From Streptococcus australis (GTDB lineage Bacteria > Bacillota > Bacilli > Lactobacillales > Streptococcaceae), in NCBI RefSeq assembly GCF_019930045.1, contig NZ_JAHZQQ010000011.1, positions 1 through 44,511 on the forward strand: 44,511 nt of DNA, read 5' to 3'. This document shows, piece after piece, positions 1-7,093 of the stretch (positions are counted from its first letter, which is position 1; every line of letters begins with the position of its first letter). Made by a program: the position numbers and the translations under genes. The notes beneath the pieces were generated by a model. It was not told the origin of the DNA, did not search any database, and saw only the letters and a list, made by a program, of their open reading frames with translations.

Positions 1-1
1 T

Positions 2-49
2 TTAGCTTACAGAACTGCTTGTGAAGCTCTAGAGGATGAGTTCAAGTAA
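2..49 (+). CDS. C-terminal tail of an ORF cut by the window edge; unidentified, possibly transposase
   Basis: An open frame enters from the left edge and ends at TAA 47-49, giving a 15-residue tail LAYRTACEALEDEFK. It is too short to classify. It is followed at once by a TGTTGCACTT...CAATT stretch (51-75), and a similar stretch occurs in inverted orientation at the right edge. That makes an insertion-sequence end possible, but this is inference only. Confidence 0.3.
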   Translation, partial: LAYRTACEALEDEFK

Positions 50-107
50 ATGTTGCACTTATTCTTGCAATTTATCAAAAATAAACCCTTTCTATTTTCC
101 CCATAAG

Positions 108-530
108 CTATTTCAATGGCGATACATAATCATCTGGAAGTCTCCCTCTCCAATCAATCCACATTTGCTCAGCAAGTGGAATTAATCTTTCAAGCTCTTC
201 ATGAGTAAATAATTCTCTAGTTTCAGGTAAATCAATTAATGATGTAGGACTCTCTTCTATGAATCGTTTCTCACTAGCTTTCTTCTCTTCTTCCGTAGGT
301 GGCCACCGATCGGTCTCAATCATGTAAAATATTTCGAGTAGTGATCTCTCTCCACTATCTAATAAGGCAAATAGCTCATTTGGTAATTCATAGACTACTA
401 ACCAAGAAGCCACAGTTCCCTCTTCTGAAACTAAATAATATTTATCCTCATTTTTCCAGATAGATTTCCCATATCCTTCAACTTCTTCAAACTGAATAAC
501 ATCTTCCCATTCTAGGTTTGTTGGTTTCAT
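108..530 (-). CDS. Hypothetical protein, 140 aa, possible immunity protein
   Basis: I do not recognise this protein. It is soluble, acidic and Trp/Glu-rich, with no signal peptide or membrane segment. The start is well supported: AGGAG lies 7 nt upstream of ATG 530. Composition, size and position are those of immunity proteins that follow polymorphic toxins: it is next to another orphan acidic protein and a decayed gene remnant. No toxin gene is in the window, so this role is inference from context. The next gene upstream starts at 1157, about 70 nt before this start codon, so the two could be co-transcribed. Confidence 0.7.
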   Translation of the reverse strand: MKPTNLEWEDVIQFEEVEGYGKSIWKNEDKYYLVSEEGTVASWLVVYELPNELFALLDSGERSLLEIFYMIETDRWPPTEEEKKASEKRFIEESPTSLIDLPETRELFTHEELERLIPLAEQMWIDWRGRLPDDYVSPLK

Positions 531-599
531 TTGTATTCTCCTAGTGCAAGTTATTCTCTCAACCAGAATAACATAAAATCAGGCTTCTTTTTCTCTTCC

Positions 600-1157
600 T
601 CAATAGGCAATGCCATCTTTTACCCATTTTCTATTTTCTAACTCCACATCAAAATAGAAATCCCTTCGACCAAATTTATCAAAACAATCCTCTTTAAGAG
701 CCTCACAGACAATTCTCAGTTTCTCTTTACTTATCTCAGAAATATACATCATTGTATATCCTATAGGAGATTCAATTTTGTCAATTTTCTCACCTTCTAA
801 ATTATAAATCTCTAATTCTGAAGGAATATCAAATCCACTTGATGAGCCAAATATGCTGAAGATACGCTGATATTTAGGGCTAAAGCGAAGATGATGTAAA
901 TGATGAAAACCAATCTGGTGCTGCCCATTATGATTCCACTCTAGGGTACCTTCTAGTAGATTTTGTTGCCCTAATAATTTTCCTGCTAAACTAAAGTAGA
1001 AAATAATTTTGCTTACAAAGTTTTCACCACTATAGACCATCACAATGTTTTCAGCTTTATTATACTCTGCTTGAATGATATCTGGTAGTTCTATCTTTAT
1101 TTCACTACCATCCCATCCCCATGTGACCATCCGTTCACTATAATCGATTCTCATCAT
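600..1157 (-). CDS. Hypothetical protein, 185 aa, possible immunity protein
   Basis: Unrecognised soluble protein without signal peptide or membrane segment. It contains alternating beta-like strands with aromatic residues (WGWDG near residue 13-17; HHLHHLRFSP near 84-93), suggesting a beta-propeller-like or sandwich fold, but no named domain is evident. Two adjacent ATGs are possible (1157 and 1154). AGGAG is 4 nt before the first and 7 nt before the second, so 1154 may be the true start. It sits between another small orphan gene and a decayed gene fragment, a setting typical of toxin-immunity remnants. Function is unknown. Confidence 0.7.
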   Translation of the reverse strand: MMRIDYSERMVTWGWDGSEIKIELPDIIQAEYNKAENIVMVYSGENFVSKIIFYFSLAGKLLGQQNLLEGTLEWNHNGQHQIGFHHLHHLRFSPKYQRIFSIFGSSSGFDIPSELEIYNLEGEKIDKIESPIGYTMMYISEISKEKLRIVCEALKEDCFDKFGRRDFYFDVELENRKWVKDGIAY

Positions 1158-1174
1158 CCTGCTCCTACTCTAAC

Positions 1175-1392
1175 TCAGTGTATTGTTTGCTCAGTCATCA
1201 GGGACTGCACCTCCTCGACAAGTTTATCTATCACATTCTGTGTGATACGAATGTGATTGAATGATGACTCCCAATTCAGTATAGTTGACTTATATGCAGT
1301 AAAACTTCCATCAGTCAACAATTCTCCATTTGCTTTAAAACATAGCCATTTTTATGGTCAAATGTGATGATTGACCTTGTACCAGAAATTTT
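1175..1392 (-). pseudogene. Decayed gene remnant, immunity-protein-like
   Basis: Reading the minus strand, about 50 codons ending at TGA 1175-1177 encode a plausible C-terminus (ANGELLTDGSFTAYKSTIL, then WESSFNHIRITQNVIDKLVE). The upstream part (SGTRSIITFDHKNGYVLK) is in another frame. One extra A in the run near 1340 would join them into one continuous sequence. A stop lies just upstream of the second frame, and no start codon or ribosome site fits. This reads as a once intact small gene inactivated by frameshift. The assignment to the Imm74-like type is a loose impression only. Confidence 0.45.
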
Positions 1393-1560
1393 GATTTAAC
1401 TTCCTTTTCTTATATCCCTTTTTGAATAAACTTGTAGAGTACTCATAATCTTTTAATTTGGTATTCCAAAATGATAGGACTACCTTAAAAATCAATGTTC
1501 TCATGTTCCACTATTATACCATATAAGCACTTTCCCCAAGATCCATCCTTCCATAAACCA
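1393..1560. other. AT-rich non-coding stretch between gene remnant and tRNA-Arg
   Basis: No ORF with a ribosome site is visible. The minus strand here can be read for about 45 codons (around KVVLSFWNTKLKDYEYSTS) without a start codon, so it may be a further decayed part of the neighbouring remnant. Nothing else is recognised. Confidence 0.4.
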
Positions 1561-1565
1561 ACAAA

Positions 1566-1589
1566 AAAACACTGAATCATCAGTGTTTT
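1566..1589 (-). terminator. Intrinsic terminator after tRNA-Arg
   Basis: A 10-bp stem (AAAACACTGA / TCAGTGTTTT) with a 4-nt loop is followed on the minus strand by a run of Ts. It lies 12 nt beyond the tRNA 3' end and would end the rplS/tRNA transcript. Confidence 0.85.
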
Positions 1590-1601
1590 CTTTTCTATTT
1601 C

Positions 1602-1673
1602 TGTCCCCTGCCGGAATCGAACCAGCAACTACTCCTTAGGAGGGAGTTGTTATATCCATTGAACTAAGGGGAC
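1602..1673 (-). tRNA. tRNA-Arg (anticodon CCU)
   Basis: The 72-nt minus-strand sequence folds as a complete cloverleaf. The acceptor stem is GTCCCCT/AGGGGAC with discriminator A, the T arm carries GGTTCGATTCC, and the 7-nt anticodon loop CTCCTAA is closed by ACTCC/GGAGT. The anticodon CCU reads AGG. CCA is not encoded. The gene begins 13 nt after the rplS terminator hairpin, leaving no room for its own promoter. Confidence 0.97.
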
Positions 1674-1678
1674 CCTAT

Positions 1679-1707
1679 AAAAAAAGAAGCGAGATCACTC
1701 CCGCCTC
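1679..1707 (-). terminator. rplS terminator (leaky?)
   Basis: On the minus strand, GAGGCGGG / CTCGCTTC form an 8-bp stem with two G-U pairs and a 6-nt loop, followed by seven Ts. The tRNA-Arg gene starts almost immediately after it, so some polymerase must pass. Confidence 0.8.
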
Positions 1708-1717
1708 CTTGTTCGTC

Positions 1718-2065
1718 TTAACGACGGATTTCTTTAATACGAGCTGCTTTACCTTGCAATGCACGAAGGTAGTACAATTTCGCACGACGTACTTTACCGT
1801 AACGTACAACTTCAATCTTTTCTACACGTGGAGTGTGTACTGGGAATGTACGTTCAACACCGACACCGTTAGAGATTTTACGAACAGTGTACATTTCAGT
1901 GTGTCCTTGACCTTTACGAGCGATAACAACGCCTTCAAAGATCTGGATACGTTCACGAGATCCTTCGACAACTTTCGCGTGTACACGAACAGTGTCACCA
2001 GGACGGAATGCAGGGATATCAGTACGAAGTTGACCTTCAGTCAAGCTTTGGATTAATGGATTCAT
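1718..2065 (-). CDS. rplS: 50S ribosomal protein L19
   Basis: Protein of the large ribosomal subunit at the 30S-50S interface. The 115-residue length is normal for the family. Typical blocks are visible: [18 protein letters not shown] near 18-35, [14 protein letters not shown] near 38-51, and a basic C-terminus [13 protein letters not shown] ribosome site (AGGAG) precedes ATG 2065. It has its own strong promoter and a structured leader, and ends in an intrinsic terminator. It is followed by tRNA-Arg, an arrangement I recall from other streptococci. Confidence 0.98.
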   Translation of the reverse strand: MNPLIQSLTEGQLRTDIPAFRPGDTVRVHAKVVEGSRERIQIFEGVVIARKGQGHTEMYTVRKISNGVGVERTFPVHTPRVEKIEVVRYGKVRRAKLYYLRALQGKAARIKEIRR

Positions 2066-2144
2066 TTTATTCTCCTATCTTCGTCAATCTTGAGGGCTAC
2101 TCCCCCAGCGGATAAACTGTATTTTTGTGCTTTCATTACGCACA
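2066..2144 (-). promoter_or_regulatory. rplS 5' leader, candidate L19 autoregulatory leader
   Basis: Nearly 80 nt of untranslated leader separate the promoter from rplS. It contains a 7-bp hairpin (TTTGTGC / GCACAAA) near its 5' end and a G-rich segment (GCTGGGGGAG) before the ribosome site. Firmicutes rplS genes are known to carry an L19 leader motif. Placement fits, but I matched it by position and general structure only. Confidence 0.5.
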
Positions 2145-2150
2145 AAGTTT

Positions 2151-2179
2151 ATAATACCAAAAGAATGTTCGTTTGTAAA
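2151..2179 (-). promoter_or_regulatory. rplS promoter
   Basis: -35 TTTACA (2174-2179) and -10 TATTAT (2151-2156) are separated by exactly 17 nt on the minus strand. Transcription would start near 2144. Confidence 0.8.
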
Positions 2180-2182
2180 GGA

Positions 2183-3394
2183 TTATTGCAACTTTTTCGC
2201 AACTTTTTGTCCACCATAGATAGACAAGGCTGGAAAGAGACGCGTAGCGACCAGACAGACTAGGAGAAAGGCTGGCCAATGCTGGAATCCAAAGACCTCA
2301 CACCCGATCAAAATTGGACCAATGGTCGTTGAGGTTGCACCAGCAAAGACTGCAGCATAGCCCAAGGCGGCTACCAGATAAAACGGAAGTCCAAGGAAAG
2401 GAGCTAGCCAGACACCTAGACTTGCCCCGATAGAAAAGAGCGGGGTCACTTCTCCTCCCTTATAGCCTGCAGCAATGGTCGTTACCGTAAAAAGGAGCTT
2501 GAGGATCCAGTCTGCTCCAGTGATCAAGCTCTTGCCATCAGCTCCCGCAAAACTTTGGGAGATTAGATTGGTCCCCAGTCCTGTATAGCGACCTGTCCCA
2601 ATCAGATACAAGAGGACACTTAGACCGAGACCAACCACTCCAATCCGCACATAGGGATTGGCAAAGGTCTTGGCAAAGCTAGTTTTTAACAGCCCCAAAA
2701 GATAGGCAAAGAGCTTACCTGTCATACCAAAGATCACTCCTAAGATCAGCAACTGCAAGACTACTAGAGGAGATAGGGAAAGCTTATCTGAAATGACCTG
2801 GGTGAACTTCTCTAGCCCCAAGGTATGAGAGGTCCAACTAGCGACAAAGGCTGCAATGGTCGCAGGATAGAGAGCCCGCCACTCCAGTCTCCCAACCACT
2901 AGGACCTCCATTGCAAAGAAGATAGCGGCTAGAGGCGTCTGAAAGAGGCCACCGAAGCCGGCTGCCATCCCAGTGACCAAATAGATCCGTGAAGCGTCTG
3001 GGCCAAGTTCCTCTCTTCGTAGAGCATGGGCCACTGTCCCACCAAGCTGGACCGCCACTCCTTCGCGACCAGCGGATCCACCAAAGAGATGCGTCATCCA
3101 GGTAGAGAGGATGGTCAAGGGGATCAAGCGCTTGGGAATGTTTTTCTCCCTTCCCTCACCCACTTCAAAGAGGAGCTCCATACCTTTTTGACTCTTGCCC
3201 CCATAGGTGCGATTGAGATAGGTGATTAAGATACCTGCTAGAGCCAGAAAGGGCAAGAGATAGAGGAGATAGTCTGTACGAACTTCTCCAATCCCGATCA
3301 AGACACGCCCAAAGAGGGTATCAATCACTCCAACGATTGCCCCGATTATAAGGGCATCTAGGGTATAAACAAAGGTTCTTTTACTCATCGTCAT
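2183..3394 (-). CDS. CLC family antiporter, CLC-F (fluoride/proton) type
   Basis: Polytopic membrane protein of 403 residues, the size of bacterial CLC transporters, lacking the cytoplasmic CBS domains of longer relatives. The CLC signature appears as GSAGREGVAVQ (106-116), with the gating glutamate in GREG. The later anion-site motif is GYKGGEVTPLF (310-320), the form I associate with the fluoride-exporting CLC-F branch rather than chloride CLCs. Start may be ATG 3394 or ATG 3388. It begins 9 nt after the chorismate mutase stop codon, so the two are likely co-transcribed. In pneumococcus, as I recall, this position holds two crcB fluoride-channel genes, which supports a fluoride-detoxification role. 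Confidence 0.85.
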   Translation of the reverse strand: MTMSKRTFVYTLDALIIGAIVGVIDTLFGRVLIGIGEVRTDYLLYLLPFLALAGILITYLNRTYGGKSQKGMELLFEVGEGREKNIPKRLIPLTILSTWMTHLFGGSAGREGVAVQLGGTVAHALRREELGPDASRIYLVTGMAAGFGGLFQTPLAAIFFAMEVLVVGRLEWRALYPATIAAFVASWTSHTLGLEKFTQVISDKLSLSPLVVLQLLILGVIFGMTGKLFAYLLGLLKTSFAKTFANPYVRIGVVGLGLSVLLYLIGTGRYTGLGTNLISQSFAGADGKSLITGADWILKLLFTVTTIAAGYKGGEVTPLFSIGASLGVWLAPFLGLPFYLVAALGYAAVFAGATSTTIGPILIGCEVFGFQHWPAFLLVCLVATRLFPALSIYGGQKVAKKLQ

Positions 3395-3403
3395 CTCAGC
3401 ACC

Positions 3404-3676
3404 CTAGTCCGCATCTAACTGATCGGCTTGATAGCCTCTGGAGCGCTTCATCAAGTCCCGATAAGTGGCAAGGATGGTTTCTTCATAGCATTTTTCCTGG
3501 ACCAAGCTGGCTACATTGGCTAAGACCTCTTCCTCTCTGGCCCGGTCCAAGACAGGGTTTTGATGGGTTTCTTTGTAACGAATGACGTCTTCCACACAGT
3601 GCATCCGGCGTTCTAATAGACGGACCAATTCTTTATCAATACTGTCAATCTCTTGGCGAATCTTTTCTAGTTCCAT
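3404..3676 (-). CDS. Chorismate mutase, AroQ type
   Basis: A 90-residue all-helical AroQ-class domain converting chorismate to prephenate for Phe/Tyr synthesis. Family features are visible: LEKIRQEIDSIDKELVRLLERR at the N-terminus with the conserved I-D-x-I/L-x-x-L-x-x-R pattern, a Lys in RYKE, and DRAREEEVL near 44-52. The start at 3676 has AGGAGG 7 nt upstream. It is the first gene of a two-gene unit with the CLC transporter. No clear -35/-10 pair is seen between it and the flavodoxin terminator, although TAAAAT near 3705 could serve. Confidence 0.92.
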   Translation of the reverse strand: MELEKIRQEIDSIDKELVRLLERRMHCVEDVIRYKETHQNPVLDRAREEEVLANVASLVQEKCYEETILATYRDLMKRSRGYQADQLDAD

Positions 3677-3765
3677 ACACTGGCCTCCTTACTTTTTGCT
3701 ACCCATTTTATCAAAAATTGGGCAATCTTACTAGCCCTATCCAGCTATTGAAGGTTTTCATCCAT

Positions 3766-3793
3766 AAAAAAAGTGCTTGCCACATGCAAACAC
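3766..3793 (-). terminator. Flavodoxin terminator
   Basis: On the minus strand GTGTTTGC / GCAAGCAC form an 8-bp stem with a 5-nt loop followed by seven Ts. It separates flavodoxin from the aroQ-CLC unit. Confidence 0.85.
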
Positions 3794-3809
3794 CTTACTT
3801 AGCTATGAA

Positions 3810-4253
3810 TTAGCCGACTTTTGCTACGACTTCTTCTGCAAAAGCTTCTAATTTTTCAATATCTTCATCTTCAGCTGACAAGTCTACCTTGACGCACTCA
3901 GAACCTTTAACCGCACCAGTCGCTGCAAAGACACGATCAAAGTCATCAACTGCCTTACAGAACTCGTCGTAGAAGGTATCACCGGATCCGACAACACCGT
4001 AAATCTTACCATTCAAGTCAAGACCCGCTAAGTCTTCATAAAAGTCTACGATTTCGTCAGGAAGCTCACCATCACCGTAGGTATAGGTTGCTACGACTGC
4101 AATATCAGCTTCAAGAAAGTCCTCTGCGTCTACTGTTGTACATTCGTCGACTTCTACTTCGACACCAAGATCACGAAACTTATCTGCTACGATATCAGCA
4201 ATCTCTTCTGTATTTCCTGTCATACTTGCAAAAACAATCTTTGCTAATGTCAT
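3810..4253 (-). CDS. Flavodoxin
   Basis: Short-chain FMN-binding electron carrier of 147 residues. The phosphate-binding loop SMTGNTEE (about 10-17) and the later FMN loops (TYTYGDGELPDE; GSGDTFYDEFC) are intact. I chose ATG 4253 because GGAGGG lies 4 nt upstream. A TTG four codons earlier is in frame but would overlap this ribosome site. In streptococci it probably serves radical or reductive enzymes in place of ferredoxin. It is monocistronic between its own extended -10 promoter and a terminator. Confidence 0.95.
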   Translation of the reverse strand: MTLAKIVFASMTGNTEEIADIVADKFRDLGVEVEVDECTTVDAEDFLEADIAVVATYTYGDGELPDEIVDFYEDLAGLDLNGKIYGVVGSGDTFYDEFCKAVDDFDRVFAATGAVKGSECVKVDLSAEDEDIEKLEAFAEEVVAKVG

Positions 4254-4281
4254 AATTCCCTCCAAATAATAATCTTATGAC

Positions 4282-4290
4282 ATTATACCA
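4282..4290 (-). promoter_or_regulatory. Flavodoxin extended -10 promoter
   Basis: The minus strand reads TGGTATAAT (TG-n-TATAAT) with no good -35, about 30 nt before the flavodoxin start. Confidence 0.65.
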
Positions 4291-4394
4291 CTTTCGCGCG
4301 CATTTTGCATAGTCAAGTACTGAGAGCCTGGCATTGTTCGGAAATTGTCCACCTGAGGCTAGACAACCTTTTTCTTTTCCAAATGCCCTCCTTA

Positions 4395-4403
4395 TGCTAA
4401 AAT
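4395..4403 (+). promoter_or_regulatory. pde2 extended -10 promoter
   Basis: TGCTAAAAT (TG-n-TAAAAT) lies 26 nt upstream of the preferred pde2 start. No convincing -35 is present. Confidence 0.5.
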
Positions 4404-4429
4404 TGAAAGAGAATTAAATGAGGTACTAT

Positions 4430-5368
4430 ATGCAGATCACACAGGACATTTTAGAGAAAATCAACCACTACGATACCATAATCCTTCACCGCCATATGAA
4501 TCCGGATCCTGACGCGATTGGAAGCCAGGTTGGTCTGAAAGAGATCATCCAGACCAACTTCCCAGACAAAAGAGTCCTAGCTACCGGCTATAACGAGCCG
4601 ACACTTGCTTGGATGGCTAGCATGGATACTGTTACAGATGAGGACTATGCAGGTGCCTTGGTCATTGTCTGCGATACTGCCAACACTCCTCGCATCGATG
4701 ACAAACGCTACACGAGTGGCGATTTTCTGATCAAGATCGACCACCATCCAAACGATGATGCCTACGGAGATCTCCTCTGGGTAGACACAGATTCAAGCTC
4801 TACGAGTGAGCTTATCACCCTCTTCGCTCTTGAACAACAGCTTGAGATTAGTCCAGAAGCAGCCCGTCTCCTCTATGCTGGTATTGTCGGAGACACTGGA
4901 CGTTTTCTCTACCCTTCGACGACCAGCCGGACTTTCGAGATGGCTGCCCACCTTCGTAGCTTTGACTTTGATTTTGCAGGTCTTTCTCGTCAGATGGACA
5001 GCATGAGCTCCAAGATCGCCAAGCTTCAAGGCTATATCTATGATCATCTCGAAATCGATGAAAATGGAGCTAGTCGCGTAACCCTGACCCAGGAGCTCCT
5101 CAAACATTACCAAATCACAGATGCCGAGACTGCTGCGATCGTCTCAGCACCTGGTCGGATCGAAGACGTCAGCGTCTGGGCTATCTTTGTCGAGCAAGCT
5201 GACGGCCACTACCGCGTCCGTATGAGAAGTAAGGCTCTGGTGATCAATGAGATTGCCAAACGCCACGATGGTGGAGGTCACCCACTCGCCAGTGGAGCCA
5301 ATTCTTATTCCTTAGAAGAAAACGAGCAAATCTATCGAGAACTACAGGAAGTTGCCAAGGCCAAATAG
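4430..5368 (+). CDS. pde2: DHH-DHHA1 phosphodiesterase (c-di-AMP / pApA hydrolase)
   Basis: Manganese-dependent phosphodiesterase of 312 residues, NrnA/Pde2 type, cytosolic. It matches the pneumococcal enzyme that degrades pApA and c-di-AMP. Metal-binding motifs are visible: HMNPDPDAIGS (22-32), VCDTAN (about 77-82), IDHH (about 102-105), and the DHHA1 motif GGGHPLASGAN (about 282-292). I prefer ATG 4430, which has TGAGGT about 6 nt upstream, over ATG 4418, which adds MRYY and has only weak complementarity. It stands alone on the plus strand, divergent from flavodoxin, with its own terminator. Confidence 0.93.
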   Translation: MQITQDILEKINHYDTIILHRHMNPDPDAIGSQVGLKEIIQTNFPDKRVLATGYNEPTLAWMASMDTVTDEDYAGALVIVCDTANTPRIDDKRYTSGDFLIKIDHHPNDDAYGDLLWVDTDSSSTSELITLFALEQQLEISPEAARLLYAGIVGDTGRFLYPSTTSRTFEMAAHLRSFDFDFAGLSRQMDSMSSKIAKLQGYIYDHLEIDENGASRVTLTQELLKHYQITDAETAAIVSAPGRIEDVSVWAIFVEQADGHYRVRMRSKALVINEIAKRHDGGGHPLASGANSYSLEENEQIYRELQEVAKAK

Positions 5369-5388
5369 ATAGTGAAAATCAAGCAAGC

Positions 5389-5427
5389 AGGTCAGTCGTT
5401 TCTAGTGGAGACGATTGGCCTTTTTTC
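5389..5427 (+). terminator. pde2 terminator
   Basis: A 14-bp stem with several G-U pairs (AGGTCAGTCGTTTC against GAGACGATTGGCCT) is followed by TTTTTT. Confidence 0.85.
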
Positions 5428-5514
5428 ATTTTACACAAAAACGAATGAATTTTAATAACATTTAGAAAAATGTGAACGATTTCTTAAATTTCCATTCCAG
5501 TTTGAGCTAATTTA

Positions 5515-5523
5515 TGCTATAAT
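5515..5523 (+). promoter_or_regulatory. Extended -10 promoter of the Gln/Pro-rich membrane protein gene
   Basis: TGCTATAAT is a perfect extended -10, placed 25 nt before ATG 5548. The ribosome site AAAGGAG follows at about 5535-5541. Confidence 0.75.
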
Positions 5524-5547
5524 AATCACAAAAAAAGGAGACGTTTT

Positions 5548-6528
5548 ATGCATAAACATCGTATTTTTATCATCGTCGCAGCAGCTCTTACTGCCATTTC
5601 TACCTTTTTGCCATGGAGTACATTAAATGGTGGATCCTTCGGAAGTTATTCTTTCAGTGGAATTCAAGGTGAATTTGGATGGGTCATCGTTGTCCTAGCT
5701 ATTGGTGCCATCGTTCTAGCTTGCCTTCCAAACATTGCTCCACCAATGAACAAGAATTTTTCTATTGGTGTCATTGCTATCGGTATTCTTGAAAGCTTAA
5801 TTACGATCATCACTATGTTTAGAGTCTTTGGTGCTTCATCTCAATTCGGTGATGGCTTTTCTATTGGTTTTGGTTTGATTATTGCAGTCATTGCAAGTAT
5901 TGCTATTGTGGTCACAGGACTCCTTGCTATGTCTGGTGGTAAAATCACTAAAGGGACATTCCAAGAACTTGCATCAACAAGTAGAGGATTCGCACAGTCT
6001 GTTGCATCATCTGTCCAATCACCACAACAACCGGGTCAACCTGGACAACAACAATGGCAACAACCGCAACAAGGGTTTGGTCAGCCTGCCCCAGGACAAG
6101 GATTCCAACAAGCGTCTCAACAAGGATTTGGTCAACCTGCTCCAGGACAAGGGTTCCAACAAGCGCCTCAACAAGGGTTTGGTCAACCTGGTCAACAACA
6201 ATGGCAACAACCGCAACAAGGATTTGGTCAGCCTGCCCCAGGACAAGGGTTCCAACAAGCGCCTCAACAAGGGTTTGGTCAACCTGGACAACAACAATGG
6301 CAACAACCGCAACAAGGATTTGGTCAACCTGCTCCGGGACAAGGGTTCCAACAAGCGCCTCAACAACCTCAGCAAGGGTTCCAACAAGCGCCTCAACAAG
6401 GGTTCCAACAAGCGCCTCAACAGCCTCAACAAGGGTTCCAACAAGCGCCTCAACAAGCTTGGCAACCACAAGAGCAACAGCAACCTCAACAACCAGAACA
6501 GCCAACTACTGAACCTGGTCAAGAATAA
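5548..6528 (+). CDS. Four-TM membrane protein with long Gln/Pro/Gly-rich repeat tail
   Basis: A 326-residue protein in two parts. Residues 1-130 form about four membrane segments, beginning with a FLPW motif after the first helix, common in small 4-TM bacterial proteins. From about residue 155 to the end is a low-complexity tail built from GQPGQQQWQQPQQGF (15 aa) and GQPAPGQGFQQAPQQGF (17 aa) units and shorter GFQQAPQQ units. I do not recognise the family. The tail is probably disordered; whether it faces the wall or the cytosol is not clear. The same GFGQPAPGQ wording occurs in the linker of the membrane protein encoded at 9747-11003. It lies between pde2 and rpmE2, which I recall as adjacent in pneumococcus, so it may be an insertion here. 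Confidence 0.85.
   Translation: MHKHRIFIIVAAALTAISTFLPWSTLNGGSFGSYSFSGIQGEFGWVIVVLAIGAIVLACLPNIAPPMNKNFSIGVIAIGILESLITIITMFRVFGASSQFGDGFSIGFGLIIAVIASIAIVVTGLLAMSGGKITKGTFQELASTSRGFAQSVASSVQSPQQPGQPGQQQWQQPQQGFGQPAPGQGFQQASQQGFGQPAPGQGFQQAPQQGFGQPGQQQWQQPQQGFGQPAPGQGFQQAPQQGFGQPGQQQWQQPQQGFGQPAPGQGFQQAPQQPQQGFQQAPQQGFQQAPQQPQQGFQQAPQQAWQPQEQQQPQQPEQPTTEPGQE
6034..6465 (+). repeat. In-frame tandem repeat, 96-nt higher-order unit (45 + 51 nt)
   Basis: Starts of the GGTCAACCTGG unit lie at 6034, 6181 and 6277. The last two are exactly 96 nt apart and the first two are 147 nt (96 + 51) apart, showing gain or loss of whole 45/51-nt modules. Shorter 24-33 nt GGGTTCCAACAAGCGCCT modules follow. All periods are multiples of three, so copy-number change keeps the frame. 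Confidence 0.9.
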
Positions 6529-6584
6529 AAAGATTTCTATTGATCTTACATGGCTAACTATTCCTTTCTAGGGTTGTTAGTCGG

Positions 6585-6629
6585 AGTGGGAAAGCTTACC
6601 TAACAGGATAGGCTTCTCCCACTTTTTTT
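6585..6629 (+). terminator. Terminator of the Gln/Pro-rich gene
   Basis: AGTGGGAAAGC pairs with GCTTCTCCCACT (one bulge), followed by seven Ts. Confidence 0.85.
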
Positions 6630-6662
6630 CTTTATAAAATACGAAAAATTTGGTAAAAATCC

Positions 6663-6691
6663 TTGCCAAACTCATTTGTTTTTGATAAACT
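6663..6691 (+). promoter_or_regulatory. rpmE2 promoter
   Basis: -35 TTGCCA (6663-6668) and -10 TAAACT (6686-6691) are 17 nt apart, with the start about 58 nt downstream. Confidence 0.6.
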
Positions 6692-6749
6692 AACTTAGTA
6701 ACAATCTATGGCTCGGAAAGAGACCATGGCAGAAAGGAATTATTGCAAA

Positions 6750-6992
6750 ATGAAAAAAGATATCCATCCAGAATATCGCCCTGTTGTCTTCATGGACACT
6801 ACTACTGGTTATAAGTTCCTTAGTGGTTCAACTAAGTACTCTAACGAGACTGTTGAATTCGAAGGTGAAACTTACCCATTGATCCGTGTTGAAATTTCAT
6901 CAGACTCACACCCATTCTACACTGGACGTCAAAAGTTCACTCAAGCAGATGGACGTGTGGATCGTTTCAACAAAAAATACGGTCTCAAATAA
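6750..6992 (+). CDS. rpmE2: 50S ribosomal protein L31, type B
   Basis: An 80-residue ribosomal protein. It lacks the Cys pairs of zinc-binding L31, so it is the zinc-independent type B form ([20 protein letters not shown]...). ATG 6750 fits the family start and has AAAGGAA about 9 nt upstream. A longer frame from 6708 adds 14 residues not found in L31. Type B paralogues often replace zinc-loaded L31 when zinc is scarce. It has its own promoter and terminator. Confidence 0.96.
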   Translation: MKKDIHPEYRPVVFMDTTTGYKFLSGSTKYSNETVEFEGETYPLIRVEISSDSHPFYTGRQKFTQADGRVDRFNKKYGLK

Positions 6993-7002
6993 GAAACCAA
7001 TC

Positions 7003-7033
7003 AAAACCACTTCCACTTGGCAGTGGTTTTTTC
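7003..7033 (+). terminator. rpmE2 terminator
   Basis: AAAACCACT / AGTGGTTTT form a 9-bp stem with a 10-nt loop and a T tract on the plus strand. Confidence 0.85.
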
Positions 7034-7049
7034 TTGTCCTTGTCCGCAC

Positions 7050-7086
7050 AAAAATACCGCTCCTTCAGACTTCCTGAAAGGGCGGT
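7050..7086 (-). terminator. ldcB operon terminator
   Basis: On the minus strand CCGCCCTTTCAG and CTGAAGGAGCGG form a 12-bp stem with one mismatch, followed by TATTTTT. It starts 8 nt after the ldcB stop codon. Confidence 0.8.
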
Positions 7087-7093
7087 TTTTGTA

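Noticed and set aside
1709..2056. 115-codon plus-strand ORF opposite rplS
   Set aside because: Mirror frame of a highly expressed ribosomal gene, no ribosome site, low-complexity Thr/Phe-rich product.
5882..6571. Long overlapping open frames on both strands over the Gln/Pro repeat
   Set aside because: They exist only because the repeat unit lacks stop codons in several frames. They have no ribosome sites and encode monotonous Leu/Val/Arg or Asn/Lys runs.
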